From positions 1 to 64,000 of the forward strand of contig NZ_JAAIJY010000006.1 of assembly GCF_011752065.1 (NCBI RefSeq): DNA of 64,000 nucleotides, read 5' to 3'. Of this stretch, positions 31,930 to 40,895 are shown in pieces (within the stretch, counting starts at the first letter, position 1; every line of letters begins with the position of its first letter). The position numbers and the translations under genes were made by a program. The notes under the pieces are model-generated. The model made no database searches. It saw only the letters and a program-made list of their open reading frames with translations, and was not told the DNA's origin. The DNA comes from Actinomyces sp. ZJ308. GTDB taxonomy: Bacteria > Actinomycetota > Actinomycetes > Actinomycetales > Actinomycetaceae.

Positions 31930-32178
31930 GGGCCGGGCACCGACACGCGAGATCACCCGATAGGACACGATTCCGAACGATCGAGCGCCCGCCGCGTCGT
32001 CCTTTTGGACAGGCGCGATCGGTGCCCTTTTGGACAGCCGTCTCGGACTCATCGGTCGATGTGCGCCGGGCCCGACCGGAGCCATCGTTGTTCTCGTCAG
32101 CTGATCGCGTCAGCTCAAGTCATCCGGCGCTGCGGCGTCCCGCCCAGTGCCTTCCTCCCATATCTCGAAGGACCCATC

Positions 32179-32949
32179 ATGACCGGCCCCGTCAACCCTG
32201 CCAGCCCAGTCCCTCCCTCACCCGCCGGCACTCCCGCTCCGGGGTACCCCATGCCGCCCGCGGGCATGCCCCTTGCCGAGCCGAAGCGCTCCTGGTTCGC
32301 CCGCCACAAGATCCTCACCGGTGTCGGTGCCTTCGTCGGCGTGTGCATCGTCGCCTCGGCGCTCAACGGTGGCGGGGGCTCGGGAGCCTCCAGCGCCACC
32401 ACCACGCCCGCCTCCCAGTCCGTCGCCGGCGCGGTCTCCCAGGAGACCGCGGGGCAGGCTGCCGCCCCCGCGCCGGCCCCGGAGCAGACGGCTCAGGGCG
32501 ACGACGCGGGCAAGGCGGATTCCGGCAAGACCGAGTCGGCCGAGTCCGGCCTGACCTTCCCCGGGAAGCAGTCGAGCGACGTCGTCGGCAATGCCGGTGA
32601 CACGATCGACGACGACGGCGTCCAGGTGACCGCCACGCCCGTGGCCGCGGGTGACGCCACCCTGGGCCCGACCGCCTGCTCCACCATCACGATCACCAAC
32701 ACCTCCAAGAACACCCTGGATGTCAACGCCCTGGACTTCACGTTGCAGGACCCGGCCGGGGCGATCAGCAACGCCGGCTTCATGGGCTCGAGCAACCACC
32801 TGTCCGCCTCCAAGCTCATCGCGGGGGGCTCAGTCAGCGGCGACGTCTGCTTCAGCACCGACGTGTCGGCCGGGGGCCAGTACGTGCTCCTCTACAAGCC
32901 CACGCTCTCGCTGTTCGGACACCGCCGGGCCTGGATCAACAACCTCTGA
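32179..32949 (+). CDS. membrane-anchored protein with DUF4352-like extracellular domain
   Basis: A 256-aa protein with a Pro-rich cytoplasmic N-terminus (about 35 residues), a basic WFARHK followed by one membrane segment (ILTGVGAFVGVCIVASAL), then a Ser/Thr/Ala-rich spacer and a beta-rich domain from about residue 140. The domain has ACSTITITNTSKNTLDVNALDFTLQDPAGA, ASKLIAGGSVSGDVCF and GQYVLLYKPTLSLFG, a pattern seen in DUF4352 and related Ig-like surface domains. Two Cys could form a disulfide. AAGGA lies before ATG 32179. It is divergent from the sensor kinase and may share its regulation. Role unknown. Confidence 0.7.
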   Translation: MTGPVNPASPVPPSPAGTPAPGYPMPPAGMPLAEPKRSWFARHKILTGVGAFVGVCIVASALNGGGGSGASSATTTPASQSVAGAVSQETAGQAAAPAPAPEQTAQGDDAGKADSGKTESAESGLTFPGKQSSDVVGNAGDTIDDDGVQVTATPVAAGDATLGPTACSTITITNTSKNTLDVNALDFTLQDPAGAISNAGFMGSSNHLSASKLIAGGSVSGDVCFSTDVSAGGQYVLLYKPTLSLFGHRRAWINNL

Positions 32950-32981
32950 CGCCACGCCGCTCACGGGGGCATCGCGCGCGG

Positions 32982-33122
32982 GCGGGGACATTCCACCCGG
33001 CCGGGTGCGGGCCCACAGCGGGCGGGGACATTCCACGCGTACGGGGACAGAATTCCTGTCCCCGTACGCGTCACATGTCCCCGGCCAGAGCCGCACGCAC
33101 CCGCCGGCGTCGAACGTCCCCG
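32982..33122. repeat. nested palindromic intergenic repeat, copy C
   Basis: The best preserved copy. The inner stem ACGCGTACGGGGACAG (33035-33050) pairs perfectly with 33056-33071 around AATTC. The middle shell is GGGGACAT (33024-33031) and ATGTCCCC (33075-33082). The outer shell is GCGGGGACATTCCA (from 32982) and GTCGAACGTCCCCG (33109-33122). It lies between convergent genes (the DUF4352-like gene and serA) and could stop both. Confidence 0.8.
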
Positions 33123-33140
33123 GCCGTGAGGCAGGGCCGG

Positions 33141-34331
33141 TCAGATACCGCGGGCGGACAGGACGCCGTCGATCGCGCGCAGCTCGTCGAGGACCTTGGG
33201 CTCGATCTCGCCCTCGACGTCGACCAGCGTCACCGCCAGCTCGCCGCGGGACTTGTTGAGCAGGTTGGCGATGTTCTGCCCGTGCTGGGCCACGATCGTG
33301 GAGACCTGGCCGACCATGTTGGGCACGTTGCGGTTGACGATGACGAACCGGTGCGTGCCCTCCTGGCGGCTCATGACGGCCTCGGGGAAGTTGACCGAGT
33401 TGTGCACCTGGCCGTCCTCGAGGAAGCCGCGCAGCGAGTCGGCGGCCATGATGGCGCAGTTGCGCTCGGCCTCCTTGGTGGAGGCGCCCAGGTGGGGCAG
33501 GGAGATGCACTTGGGGTGCTTGTGTACCTGCGTGGAGGGGAAGTCGCACACGTAGCCGCGCAGCGTGCCCTCGTCGAGGGCGGCCACGACGGCGTCGGTG
33601 TCGACGATCTCAGCGCGCGCGAAGTTGAGCAGCACCGCGGTCTCCTTCATGAGGGCCAGGCGCTGGGTGCTCACCAGCCCGCGGGTGGCGGGGATGAGGG
33701 GCACGTGGACGGTGAGGATGTCGGCGCGGCGGAAGACCTCCTCCATGGAGTCGGCCCGCTCGACCTCGGCGCTCAGGTGCCAGGCGTGCTCCACGGAGAT
33801 GCCCGGGTCGAAGCCGACGACGTTGAGCCCCAGCCCCAGGGCGGCGTTGGCCACCTGCACGCCGATGGCCCCCAGCCCGACGACGCCGAGCGTGCGGCCG
33901 GGCAGCTCGAAGCCGACGAACTGCTTCTTGCCGGCCTCGACGGCCTTGGCGATCTCGGCGTCGTCGCCCTCGAGGGTGTGGGCGAAGCGGGCCGCCGGAA
34001 TGAGGTTGCGCGAGGCGATGAACAGCCCCGCCATGACCAGCTCCTTGACGGCGTTGGCGTTGGCGCCGGGGGTGTTGAACACGGGCACGCCGCGCTCGGT
34101 CAGCCTGTCCACCGGGATGTTGTTGGTGCCGGCACCGGCGCGGGCCACGGCCAGGACGGAGTCATCGATGGGGGTGTCGTGGAGCTTGGCCGAGCGCACC
34201 AGGAGGGCGTCGGGGCTCTCAACGCTTCCGCCGACCTCGTAGAGCTCGTCGGGCAGGCGGGACAGGCCAGCCCCGGAGATGGCGTTGAGGGTGCGGATGC
34301 GGAACTTGTGGTCAGCGCTGCTGGTGGTCAC
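33141..34331 (-). CDS. serA: D-3-phosphoglycerate dehydrogenase
   Basis: A 396-aa enzyme catalysing the first step of serine synthesis from 3-phosphoglycerate. The substrate-binding part contains LLVRSAKLHD and RAGAGTNNIPVDRLTERGVPVFNTPGANANAV. The NAD domain has TLGVVGLGAIGVQVANAALGLGLNVVGFDP and the catalytic His in LPHLGASTKEAE. The C-terminal ACT domain (HRFVIVNRNVPNMVGQVSTIVAQHGQNIANL) gives serine feedback. Length fits the short form without an extra intervening domain. The start is GTG 34331 after a GGAGGTAC-like site. It lies 74 nt downstream of serC on the same strand. Confidence 0.93.
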   Translation of the reverse strand: MTTSSADHKFRIRTLNAISGAGLSRLPDELYEVGGSVESPDALLVRSAKLHDTPIDDSVLAVARAGAGTNNIPVDRLTERGVPVFNTPGANANAVKELVMAGLFIASRNLIPAARFAHTLEGDDAEIAKAVEAGKKQFVGFELPGRTLGVVGLGAIGVQVANAALGLGLNVVGFDPGISVEHAWHLSAEVERADSMEEVFRRADILTVHVPLIPATRGLVSTQRLALMKETAVLLNFARAEIVDTDAVVAALDEGTLRGYVCDFPSTQVHKHPKCISLPHLGASTKEAERNCAIMAADSLRGFLEDGQVHNSVNFPEAVMSRQEGTHRFVIVNRNVPNMVGQVSTIVAQHGQNIANLLNKSRGELAVTLVDVEGEIEPKVLDELRAIDGVLSARGI

Positions 34332-34405
34332 GGAGGTACTTTCTTCAGGGCGTTCGGGCAGGACGGGGCCGGTTCCGGCTCAGGGGGCCGCGGGCTGAGG
34401 GGCGC

Positions 34406-35485
34406 TCAGGCCCGGGCGGCGAAGTCGGTCATGTAGTCGATGAGGGCGCGCACGCCCTCGATCGGCATGGCGTTGTAGATGGAGGCGCGCATGCCGCCCA
34501 CGGAGCGGTGGCCCTTGAGGTTGGTCAGGCCCGCGGCCTGGGCGCCGGCCAGGAAGTCGGCGTCGAGGGCGGGGTCGGCCAGGGTGAAGGGCACGTTCAT
34601 CCAGGACCGCGAGCGCTTCTCGACCGGGTTGGCGTAGAAGTCGGAGGCGTCGATGGCGCCGTAGAGGAGCTCGGCCTTGGCGCGGTTGCGCTCGGCCATC
34701 GCCTCCAGGCCGCCGCCGTCCTCGATCCAGTGGCCGATGAGCCCCAGCAGGTAGATCGCGAAGGTGGGGGGCGTGTTGAGCATGGAGTCGGCGTCGGCCA
34801 TCTTCTGGTAGTCCAGGACGGTGGGGGTCACCGGGCGGGCGCGGCCCAACAGGTCCTCGCGCACGATGACGACGGCCAGGCCCGAGGGGCCCATGTTCTT
34901 CTGGGCGCCGGCGTAGATGAGGCCGTAGCGGCTGACGTCGATGGGCCGCGAGAGGATCGTGGAGGAGAAGTCGGCCACGAGCGGGACGTCGCCGGCGCCC
35001 GGCACGTAGTCGAACTCGACGCCGCCGATGGTCTCGTTGGGCGTGTAGTGCAGGTAGCGGGCGGCCTCGGGCACGGTGAAGGAGCCGGGCTCGGGCGTGG
35101 TCGTGTAGGAGGAGGCCGCCTCGTCGGCGGGCACGACGACGTCGAGCTCGTAGGCGCCGGCCTGCTTGATGGCCTTGGCGGACCACTGGCCGGTGTTGAG
35201 GTAGGCGACCGTGTCGCCGGGGGCGGTCAGGTTGAGGGGGATGCCGGCGAACTGGGCGCTGGCCCCGCCCTGGAGGAAGAGGACGCGGTGGCTCTCGGGG
35301 ATGGACAGGAGCCGGCGCAGGGTGGCCTCGGCGTCGGCCGCGCAGGCCACGAAGTCGGCCCCGCGGTGAGAGACCTCCAGGACGGACATTCCCGATCCGC
35401 CCCAGCTGGTGAGCTCGGAGGCGGCCTGCTCGAGGACGGGCAGGGGAAGCTGGGCGGGACCGGCGGAGAAATTGAAGACGCGCAC
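34406..35485 (-). CDS. serC: phosphoserine aminotransferase
   Basis: A 359-aa PLP enzyme for the second step of serine synthesis. The N-terminus RVFNFSAGPAQLPLPVLEQAA is diagnostic. The PLP lysine is in LIYAGAQKNMGPSGLAVVIVRE, and ARPVTPTVLDYQKMADADSMLNTPPTFAIYLLGL follows. GTG 35485 is taken as start because the longer frame passes through an 11-bp tandem repeat and has no homology. It should be expressed together with serA. Confidence 0.93.
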   Translation of the reverse strand: MRVFNFSAGPAQLPLPVLEQAASELTSWGGSGMSVLEVSHRGADFVACAADAEATLRRLLSIPESHRVLFLQGGASAQFAGIPLNLTAPGDTVAYLNTGQWSAKAIKQAGAYELDVVVPADEAASSYTTTPEPGSFTVPEAARYLHYTPNETIGGVEFDYVPGAGDVPLVADFSSTILSRPIDVSRYGLIYAGAQKNMGPSGLAVVIVREDLLGRARPVTPTVLDYQKMADADSMLNTPPTFAIYLLGLIGHWIEDGGGLEAMAERNRAKAELLYGAIDASDFYANPVEKRSRSWMNVPFTLADPALDADFLAGAQAAGLTNLKGHRSVGGMRASIYNAMPIEGVRALIDYMTDFAARA

Positions 35486-35547
35486 GGAGTCATCATTGCC
35501 GCTTATGCGCGCAGCGGCAATCTCATCCCACCTGCCGACGACGGCGC

Positions 35548-35668
35548 CGCACGACCACCGCACGACCACCGCACGACCACCGCACGACCACCGCACGACC
35601 ACCGCACGACCACCGCACGACCACCGCACGACCACTGTGCGACTACTGTGCGACCAGCTCGCGACCAC
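35548..35668. repeat. 11-bp tandem repeat (minisatellite) upstream of serC
   Basis: The unit CGCACGACCAC is repeated eight times without change (35548-35635) and then three times with changes (TGTGCGACTAC, TGTGCGACCAG, CTCGCGACCAC). It lies 62 nt before the serC start, in the divergent gap (35486-35929) shared with the DUF4832 gene. The rest of that gap shows a possible -10 (TAGGGT at 35889) for the rightward gene and nothing else. Confidence 0.9.
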
Positions 35669-35929
35669 CGCACGCACCCGGCCCCGGGGGCCTCTCAACC
35701 GCGGTCCACCTGCCAAAACATATGCAGGACTGTGACCCACGACGCTCGGAACGCCGGAGTAGCATATCTCCCGGAAGCCCTGCATCAGGTTGATCGAGTC
35801 CAGCGCTCTGCGATGAAGCACAGCGCCCCGGGGCTGTCAACTCTGAACGTTGTCAGCGATAGCACAGAGTCGTCTGCCGACTGACCGGTAGGGTTGCCTT
35901 CACGCCCAGGTCCCTACCTACAAGTTCTC

Positions 35930-37492
35930 ATGATCGAATCACAGAACGGCGACAGCCCCTCAGCAACCACCGAAGCCTCCACTCCCCGGGCCGCGCAAGG
36001 ATCGCGCGCTCCCGGCCGAGGCGAAGCCCGTCCACGCCCCCTGAGCCGTCAGATGCTCGACCGGCTCCGCAAGGGCCGCCGTCCGCGACTGGGCGCCCTC
36101 ATCGTGGCGCTCATCGCCGTCGTGTCCCTGGCCACCGGGTTCCGGGCCTGCAACTGCAGCCGGGCCTGGACCGAGGTCTCGGCGGGAGCCACACCGGAGG
36201 CCAACCCGCTCAAGGGCATGATGCCCTTCGCGCCGTCGGAGGCCTCCTACTCACCGGGGCTGCCCGAGACGGCCCCGCCCTACACGATGGAGTGGCTGAC
36301 GCTGCCGGTCAGCGACGTCGTCACCGGGCCCGGCTCCTACTCGTGGGACAGGCTCGAGGCCCACCTCAACGCCATCGCCTCGCGCGGGCACCAGGCGGTG
36401 CTGCGCTTCTACGTCGACTACCCCGGCCGCACCAGCGGCATGCCGGCCTATCTGCTGAGCTCCCAGGCGGTCCCGACCCACGAGTACACGGTCAACGGCA
36501 ACGCACCGGGCCAGTCGCTCGCCCCCGACTACAACGACCCCGAGATGATGTCGATGCTCACCGGCTTCATCTCCACCCTGGGCCAGCAGTACGACGGCGA
36601 TCCGCGCCTGGCCTTCATCACCCACGGCCTTGTGGGCTTCTGGGGCGAGGGGCACACCTTCCCGATGGACGGCAGGGTCTCCGGGGAGAACCCCTCCGGT
36701 GAGAACTGGATGCCGTCGTCGGCGAACCAGAACACCCTCATCGACACCTGGGACGGCGCCTTCCAGGTGACGCCGACGATGGCGCGATACCCGTCCGCGG
36801 AGACGGTCAAGCGCGGGGTCGGCTACCACGACGACTCCTTCGGCTACGCGACCATGGAGACCGCCGACTGGCACTTCCTGCCGCTGCTGAAGAAGGCGAA
36901 GGCGGACCAGGCCTGGCAGCAGTACCCGATCGGCGGCGAGGTCTACCCGGGCATCCAGGAGTGCTCGGTGCGCAACCCGGGCAGCTGCATGGCCTCGGGC
37001 TCCAACGGAGGAACGGTGGACATGGCCGCCTCCATCAAGGCCACGCACGCGAGCTGGCTGGTGGACAACTGGGCCTTCACGACGACGCTCAGCGGCGCCG
37101 AGCGCGAGCGCGCCGTGCAGACCTCCGCCGAGACCGGCTACGACCTGTCGGTGGCGCGCTGGCGGATGCGCAACGGCAAGGTCGAGGTGCAGATCGCCAA
37201 CAACGGGGTGGCCCCCTTCTACTACAACTGGAGCGTGGAGGCGGTGGCCATTAACACCTCCAGCGGTGCCGAGGTCGGGCGCACGACGCTCAGCGGCGAC
37301 CTGCGCAAGATCGAGGTGGGCAAGACCCAGACCTTCTCCGGTCAGCTGCCGGCGGACCCGGCCGGTGAGAACACGATCCTGGTGCGTGTGGTCAACCCGC
37401 TGGAGTCGGGCCAGCCGTTGCGCTTCTCCAGCGCCGGCCAGGACCAGACGCTCCCCGGCTACCTCACCCTGGGCCGCACCCCGACCAGGTAG
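35930..37492 (+). CDS. DUF4832 domain protein, predicted surface glycosidase-like
   Basis: A 520-aa protein. A basic N-terminus, then the membrane anchor LGALIVALIAVVSLATGF at about residues 53-70, followed by a TIM-barrel-like region typical of DUF4832: NPLKGMMPF, YTMEWLTLPVSDV, HQAVLRFYVDYPG, DPRLAFITHGLVGFWGEGH and GGEVYPGIQE. The C-terminal beta-sandwich (VEVQIANNGVAPFYYNWSVEAVAI, NTILVRVVNPLESG) is the usual companion domain. Members are thought to act on glycans, but no activity is proven. ATG 35930 is chosen; a TTG at 35894 is possible. Confidence 0.8.
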   Translation: MIESQNGDSPSATTEASTPRAAQGSRAPGRGEARPRPLSRQMLDRLRKGRRPRLGALIVALIAVVSLATGFRACNCSRAWTEVSAGATPEANPLKGMMPFAPSEASYSPGLPETAPPYTMEWLTLPVSDVVTGPGSYSWDRLEAHLNAIASRGHQAVLRFYVDYPGRTSGMPAYLLSSQAVPTHEYTVNGNAPGQSLAPDYNDPEMMSMLTGFISTLGQQYDGDPRLAFITHGLVGFWGEGHTFPMDGRVSGENPSGENWMPSSANQNTLIDTWDGAFQVTPTMARYPSAETVKRGVGYHDDSFGYATMETADWHFLPLLKKAKADQAWQQYPIGGEVYPGIQECSVRNPGSCMASGSNGGTVDMAASIKATHASWLVDNWAFTTTLSGAERERAVQTSAETGYDLSVARWRMRNGKVEVQIANNGVAPFYYNWSVEAVAINTSSGAEVGRTTLSGDLRKIEVGKTQTFSGQLPADPAGENTILVRVVNPLESGQPLRFSSAGQDQTLPGYLTLGRTPTR

Positions 37493-37541
37493 GCGGGCCG
37501 GCCGAACCAGTGGCCTCGCGGCGCCTTGGGTGGCGCCTTGG

Positions 37542-37614
37542 GCACTGCACGAGGTCCGGTGCTACTGGCCGGGATGCGGGTGCACTCCACGGGAGCCGGA
37601 ACCTCGTGCAGTGC
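37542..37614. terminator. inverted repeat between the DUF4832 and alpha-galactosidase genes
   Basis: GCACTGCACGAGGT (37542-37555) pairs perfectly with 37601-37614, and adjoining CCGG extends it with one bulge. The genes are convergent. Elsewhere in this 366-nt gap, GACCAAACCGATCATGAAA occurs twice (37744 and 37767, 23 bp apart), with a partial third copy. Confidence 0.5.
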
Positions 37615-37858
37615 GGTCAGCCCCCGGCCAGGGGTCGCCGACGGCGCTCAACTCGCCGCTGACGCACCATAGGGCCCGGCGACTGCACCCTTGGGGCCCG
37701 TCCGCGGGCTCCAAGGTGCGTCCACGGCGCCCGCGACCAAGTTGACCAAACCGATCATGAAAAGACGACCAAACCGATCATGAAACGGCGACCAAACAGT
37801 CGCTGAAGCAGCCCACCTGGCTTCAGCCGAGCCCAGCAGACCAGGTCCTGGGCCCGCC

Positions 37859-39367
37859 TCACAACGGGTAGGCCGACGACGCCCCCTCGATGGCCTCGGT
37901 CAGGTCGATCTCGCGCTCGCCCAGCCGGAAGCGGTAGCGGCCCAGGATCTCCAGGGGCTCGTCCTCGGCGGCCAGGTAGGCGCGCACCGCCTCCTTCTCC
38001 TCGTCGTCGAGCCAGGTCATCTGGTCCGACAGGCACCGGTAGCGGCTGGCCTCGGCGACGTCGCGCAGCCACTGCATCTGGGTGTCGTCCAGGAGGTTGC
38101 GGCGGTGGCGGAAGAAGACGACATCGGGGTCGACCCCGATGACCCGCCCCAGCCAGAGCCGGTTGATGCCGGCGTGCAGGGCGTTGTAGGCCTTGGCGTC
38201 GGATAGATCGTCGGAGGCGTAGTTCTCCCACATGGGGGCCACGTCCGGCCCCACCCGCACCGCGTCGAGCAGCCCGATGGAGGGCATGATGAGCGCCCCG
38301 GAGCCCAGCAGGAAGGTCTCGTCGCCGGCGGTGTCGCGCACGAGGCGCAGCCCGGTGCGGTAGGCCTCCTCCCGGTCGATCTGCCGGTGGCGGTAGCCGG
38401 AGATGGCGGCGGCGTTGATGAAGTCGAGCTTGAGGTAGCTGAAGCCCCATCGGTGGACGATCTTGGCGATGAGCTTGCGCACGTAGGTCTGGGCGGTGGG
38501 GTGGGTGGTGTCCAGCGCGTAGTAGTCCCCGCCCCAGTTGGAGCCGGCCACGGCCAGTCCGCCGTCGGCGTTGTGGACGAACATCTCCGGGTAGTCGCGC
38601 ACCGCCCGCGATCCCGGCAGGGCGATGAAGGGCGCCACCCACAGGCCCGGCTGCATGCCGGCCTCGCGGATCCGGATCGCGGCGGCCTCCATGCCGTCGC
38701 CGAAGCTCTCGCCGGCCTCCCAGTCGCCGACGGCGACCTCCCAGCCGTCGTCGATCTGGAGCGTCTTGAAGCCCAGCTCGGCGACCTGCGGGATCTCGCG
38801 CTCGAGCGCCTCCTGCGAGATGCCCTCGTAGTAGGAGTACCAGGAGCACCACACGCTCTGCGGCTCGATGGGCCGGCTGCCCAGGCTCTCGCCGAGCTCG
38901 CGCGCGTAGCGGGCCATGACGGCGGTGGCCGGGCCGGGCAGGATCACCCAGCGCGCCGGGTCGCCGGACTCGGTGAAGGCCTCCAGGACCGCGGTGTCGG
39001 CACGCACCCGCGGCGTGCGCCCGTCCAGGCAGCCCACGAGCAGCGCCCCGGAGGCGTCCTCCAGGACCGCCATCCAGGCCGAGTGGTGGCGGGCCGGGTC
39101 GTCCCAGGGGTCGTCGTCGGCGGTCCGACGGCGCTGCTGGTTCGCGATGCGCATCGGCGCCTCGCTCAGGCTGCGCCAGCCCGACGGCGACCAGGAGTTC
39201 TGGCCGGTGCGGTAGAACTCGCCGTCGCGCATGTCGTGCAGGAGGGTCAGGTGCGAGGCTTCGACGTAGACCGCGCCGGTGGCGCCGCCGGCCCCGTGCT
39301 GGGTGGTCACCGTGCCGTCGCAGGCCAGGGCGATGCTCCGCCCGGTCAGGGTGATGTGGTGAATCAT
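37859..39367 (-). CDS. GH36-type alpha-galactosidase
   Basis: A 502-aa glycoside hydrolase of clan GH-D with no signal peptide. An N-terminal beta domain (to about residue 160) is followed by the barrel: SVWCSWYSYYEGISQEALEREI, LQIDDGWEVAVGDW, MQPGLWVAPFIA and FSYLKLDFINAAAISG. The Asp of LKLDF is the expected nucleophile. The acid/base should be the Asp of DAVRVGPDVAPMWE. It is shorter than full GH36 tetramers. It may hydrolyse an alpha-galactoside taken into the cell. It lies 249 nt downstream of a Gfo/Idh oxidoreductase gene on the same strand. Confidence 0.87.
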   Translation of the reverse strand: MIHHITLTGRSIALACDGTVTTQHGAGGATGAVYVEASHLTLLHDMRDGEFYRTGQNSWSPSGWRSLSEAPMRIANQQRRRTADDDPWDDPARHHSAWMAVLEDASGALLVGCLDGRTPRVRADTAVLEAFTESGDPARWVILPGPATAVMARYARELGESLGSRPIEPQSVWCSWYSYYEGISQEALEREIPQVAELGFKTLQIDDGWEVAVGDWEAGESFGDGMEAAAIRIREAGMQPGLWVAPFIALPGSRAVRDYPEMFVHNADGGLAVAGSNWGGDYYALDTTHPTAQTYVRKLIAKIVHRWGFSYLKLDFINAAAISGYRHRQIDREEAYRTGLRLVRDTAGDETFLLGSGALIMPSIGLLDAVRVGPDVAPMWENYASDDLSDAKAYNALHAGINRLWLGRVIGVDPDVVFFRHRRNLLDDTQMQWLRDVAEASRYRCLSDQMTWLDDEEKEAVRAYLAAEDEPLEILGRYRFRLGEREIDLTEAIEGASSAYPL

Positions 39368-39616
39368 GCGCTCTCCTCGAATCCTGCCTGTCCTGCCTGC
39401 GGGCGGGTGCGCGTGCGATCCCGGCCTCGCCCGGATCGCACTGTACGTGATCGTCCCGTGATCCGACCGACCTTCACGATCAACACCTGCTTCTGGACTT
39501 TCTCCAGTGACAGCGCCACTTATCCCACCCTGGCACGCCTGCCGTGACGAAGTTGTTATGCGGCTCATGGCGCCTCCCGGGGAGCCCGCGGAGCCGCCCC
39601 AGCCCGCTCCCGCCCG

Positions 39617-40816
39617 CTACTGCGGCTCCCGCTGGCCGCGGTGGAAGTAGGCCGCCAGGTCCGCGTCGAGCTCGGGCACGTCGAAGGGGACCGAGCCCGA
39701 GCGCAGGGACCGCGTGGCCAGCACCCCGGCGGCGACGGCCTCGCGCGCGGAGACCGGTGAGGCGTCGGTGACCCCGCCGTCGCGCACGAAGCGCAGGAAC
39801 TCGTCGATGGCGAGCTGGTCGGCACTGTCGTGCCCGGTGCCCTCCTCGGCGATGACGTACTCCTCGGTGGCGCGCTCGGCGTAGTGCTCCGTGCGCTCGG
39901 TCCACACCTTGACGACGTCGCCGGCGCTGTCGCCGAGGTTCTCGGCCCGACCGCGGGTGCCGATGACGGTGTAGCTGCGCCAGTAGTCGGGGGTGAAGTG
40001 GCACTGCTGGTAGGAGGTCATCACCCCGTTGCGCATGGTCATCATGAGCATGGAGTGGTCCTCGACGTCGATGACCGGGTTGAGACCGCCGACCTCGTCG
40101 GCCGGCCAGTTCTCGAGGCTGAACCAGTCCTGCATGACGGTTCCGGCGCTCGTTCCCGGCTCCCGGCGCCCGGCGTCGCCGTAGACCATGAGCCCGCCCA
40201 TGCCGACGACGCGGGCCGGCTCGGAGGCGGCCAGCCAGCTCATGACGTCGATGTCGTGGGCGGCCTTCTGCAGCAGCAGGCCGGTGACGTGACGGCGCTC
40301 GGCGTGCCAGTCGCGGAAGTAGTAGTCGCCGCCGTTGCCCACGAAGTGGCGGCACCAGATGGCCTTGAGCTCGCCGATCCGCCCGGAGTCGATGATCGAG
40401 CGCAGCAGCCGCACCACCTCCATGTGGCGCATGTTGTGGCCCACGTAGAGGCGGGTGCCGGTGCGCCGGGCCTCCTGAAGGATGCGGTCGGCGCCCTCGA
40501 TGGTGATGGCCAGGGGCTTCTCCAGGTAGACCGGGACGCCGGCCTGAAGGAAGAAGCGGGCCAGTTCCTCGTGCGTGTCGTCGGGGGTGGTCAGGACGAC
40601 GGCGTCGATCCCGTGCTCCAGCAGCATTCGGTGGTCGGCCACCACGGTCACGCCCTCGGGCAGGAGCCGTTCGGCGCGTGCGGCGGCGTCGGGCGCGGTG
40701 TCGGCCGCGGCGACGAGCCGGGCCGACACCGGCGAGGAGTCCGCGAGCGCGGCCAGGTAGCAGCGGGCCCCGATGCCGACGACGCCGACTCTCAGCTCTC
40801 TTGACGGTTCAAGCAT
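39617..40816 (-). CDS. Gfo/Idh/MocA family oxidoreductase
   Basis: A 399-aa NAD(P)-dependent sugar dehydrogenase-like protein. The Rossmann fold starts at residue 10 (RVGVVGIGARCYLAAL). VVLTTPDDTHEELARFFLQAGVPVYLEKPLA contains the EKP motif, and GHNMRHMEVVRLLRSIIDSGRIG leads into the C-terminal domain, where QKAAHDIDVMSWL supplies the conserved His-Asp. ATG 40816 has a GGAGGGG site 10 nt upstream; the alternative ATG 40882 adds 22 residues of low complexity. The substrate is probably a sugar from the neighbouring glycan genes, but this is inferred from position. Confidence 0.87.
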   Translation of the reverse strand: MLEPSRELRVGVVGIGARCYLAALADSSPVSARLVAAADTAPDAAARAERLLPEGVTVVADHRMLLEHGIDAVVLTTPDDTHEELARFFLQAGVPVYLEKPLAITIEGADRILQEARRTGTRLYVGHNMRHMEVVRLLRSIIDSGRIGELKAIWCRHFVGNGGDYYFRDWHAERRHVTGLLLQKAAHDIDVMSWLAASEPARVVGMGGLMVYGDAGRREPGTSAGTVMQDWFSLENWPADEVGGLNPVIDVEDHSMLMMTMRNGVMTSYQQCHFTPDYWRSYTVIGTRGRAENLGDSAGDVVKVWTERTEHYAERATEEYVIAEEGTGHDSADQLAIDEFLRFVRDGGVTDASPVSAREAVAAGVLATRSLRSGSVPFDVPELDADLAAYFHRGQREPQ

Positions 40817-40895
40817 TTTCTCGGGTCCCCTCCGGGCCGGTCCCGGCCCTTCAGTCGCGTTCCGGGTGCGCGCCGGCGTCATCAGCTCACCGCCC

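Noticed and set aside
31918-32085. Longer start for the histidine kinase at 32085
   Set aside because: The added residues have no domain, and a TACAGT element lies 6 nt before ATG 31917.
35548-35668. CRISPR array
   Set aside because: The unit is 11 bp with no spacers and there are no cas genes; it is a simple tandem repeat.
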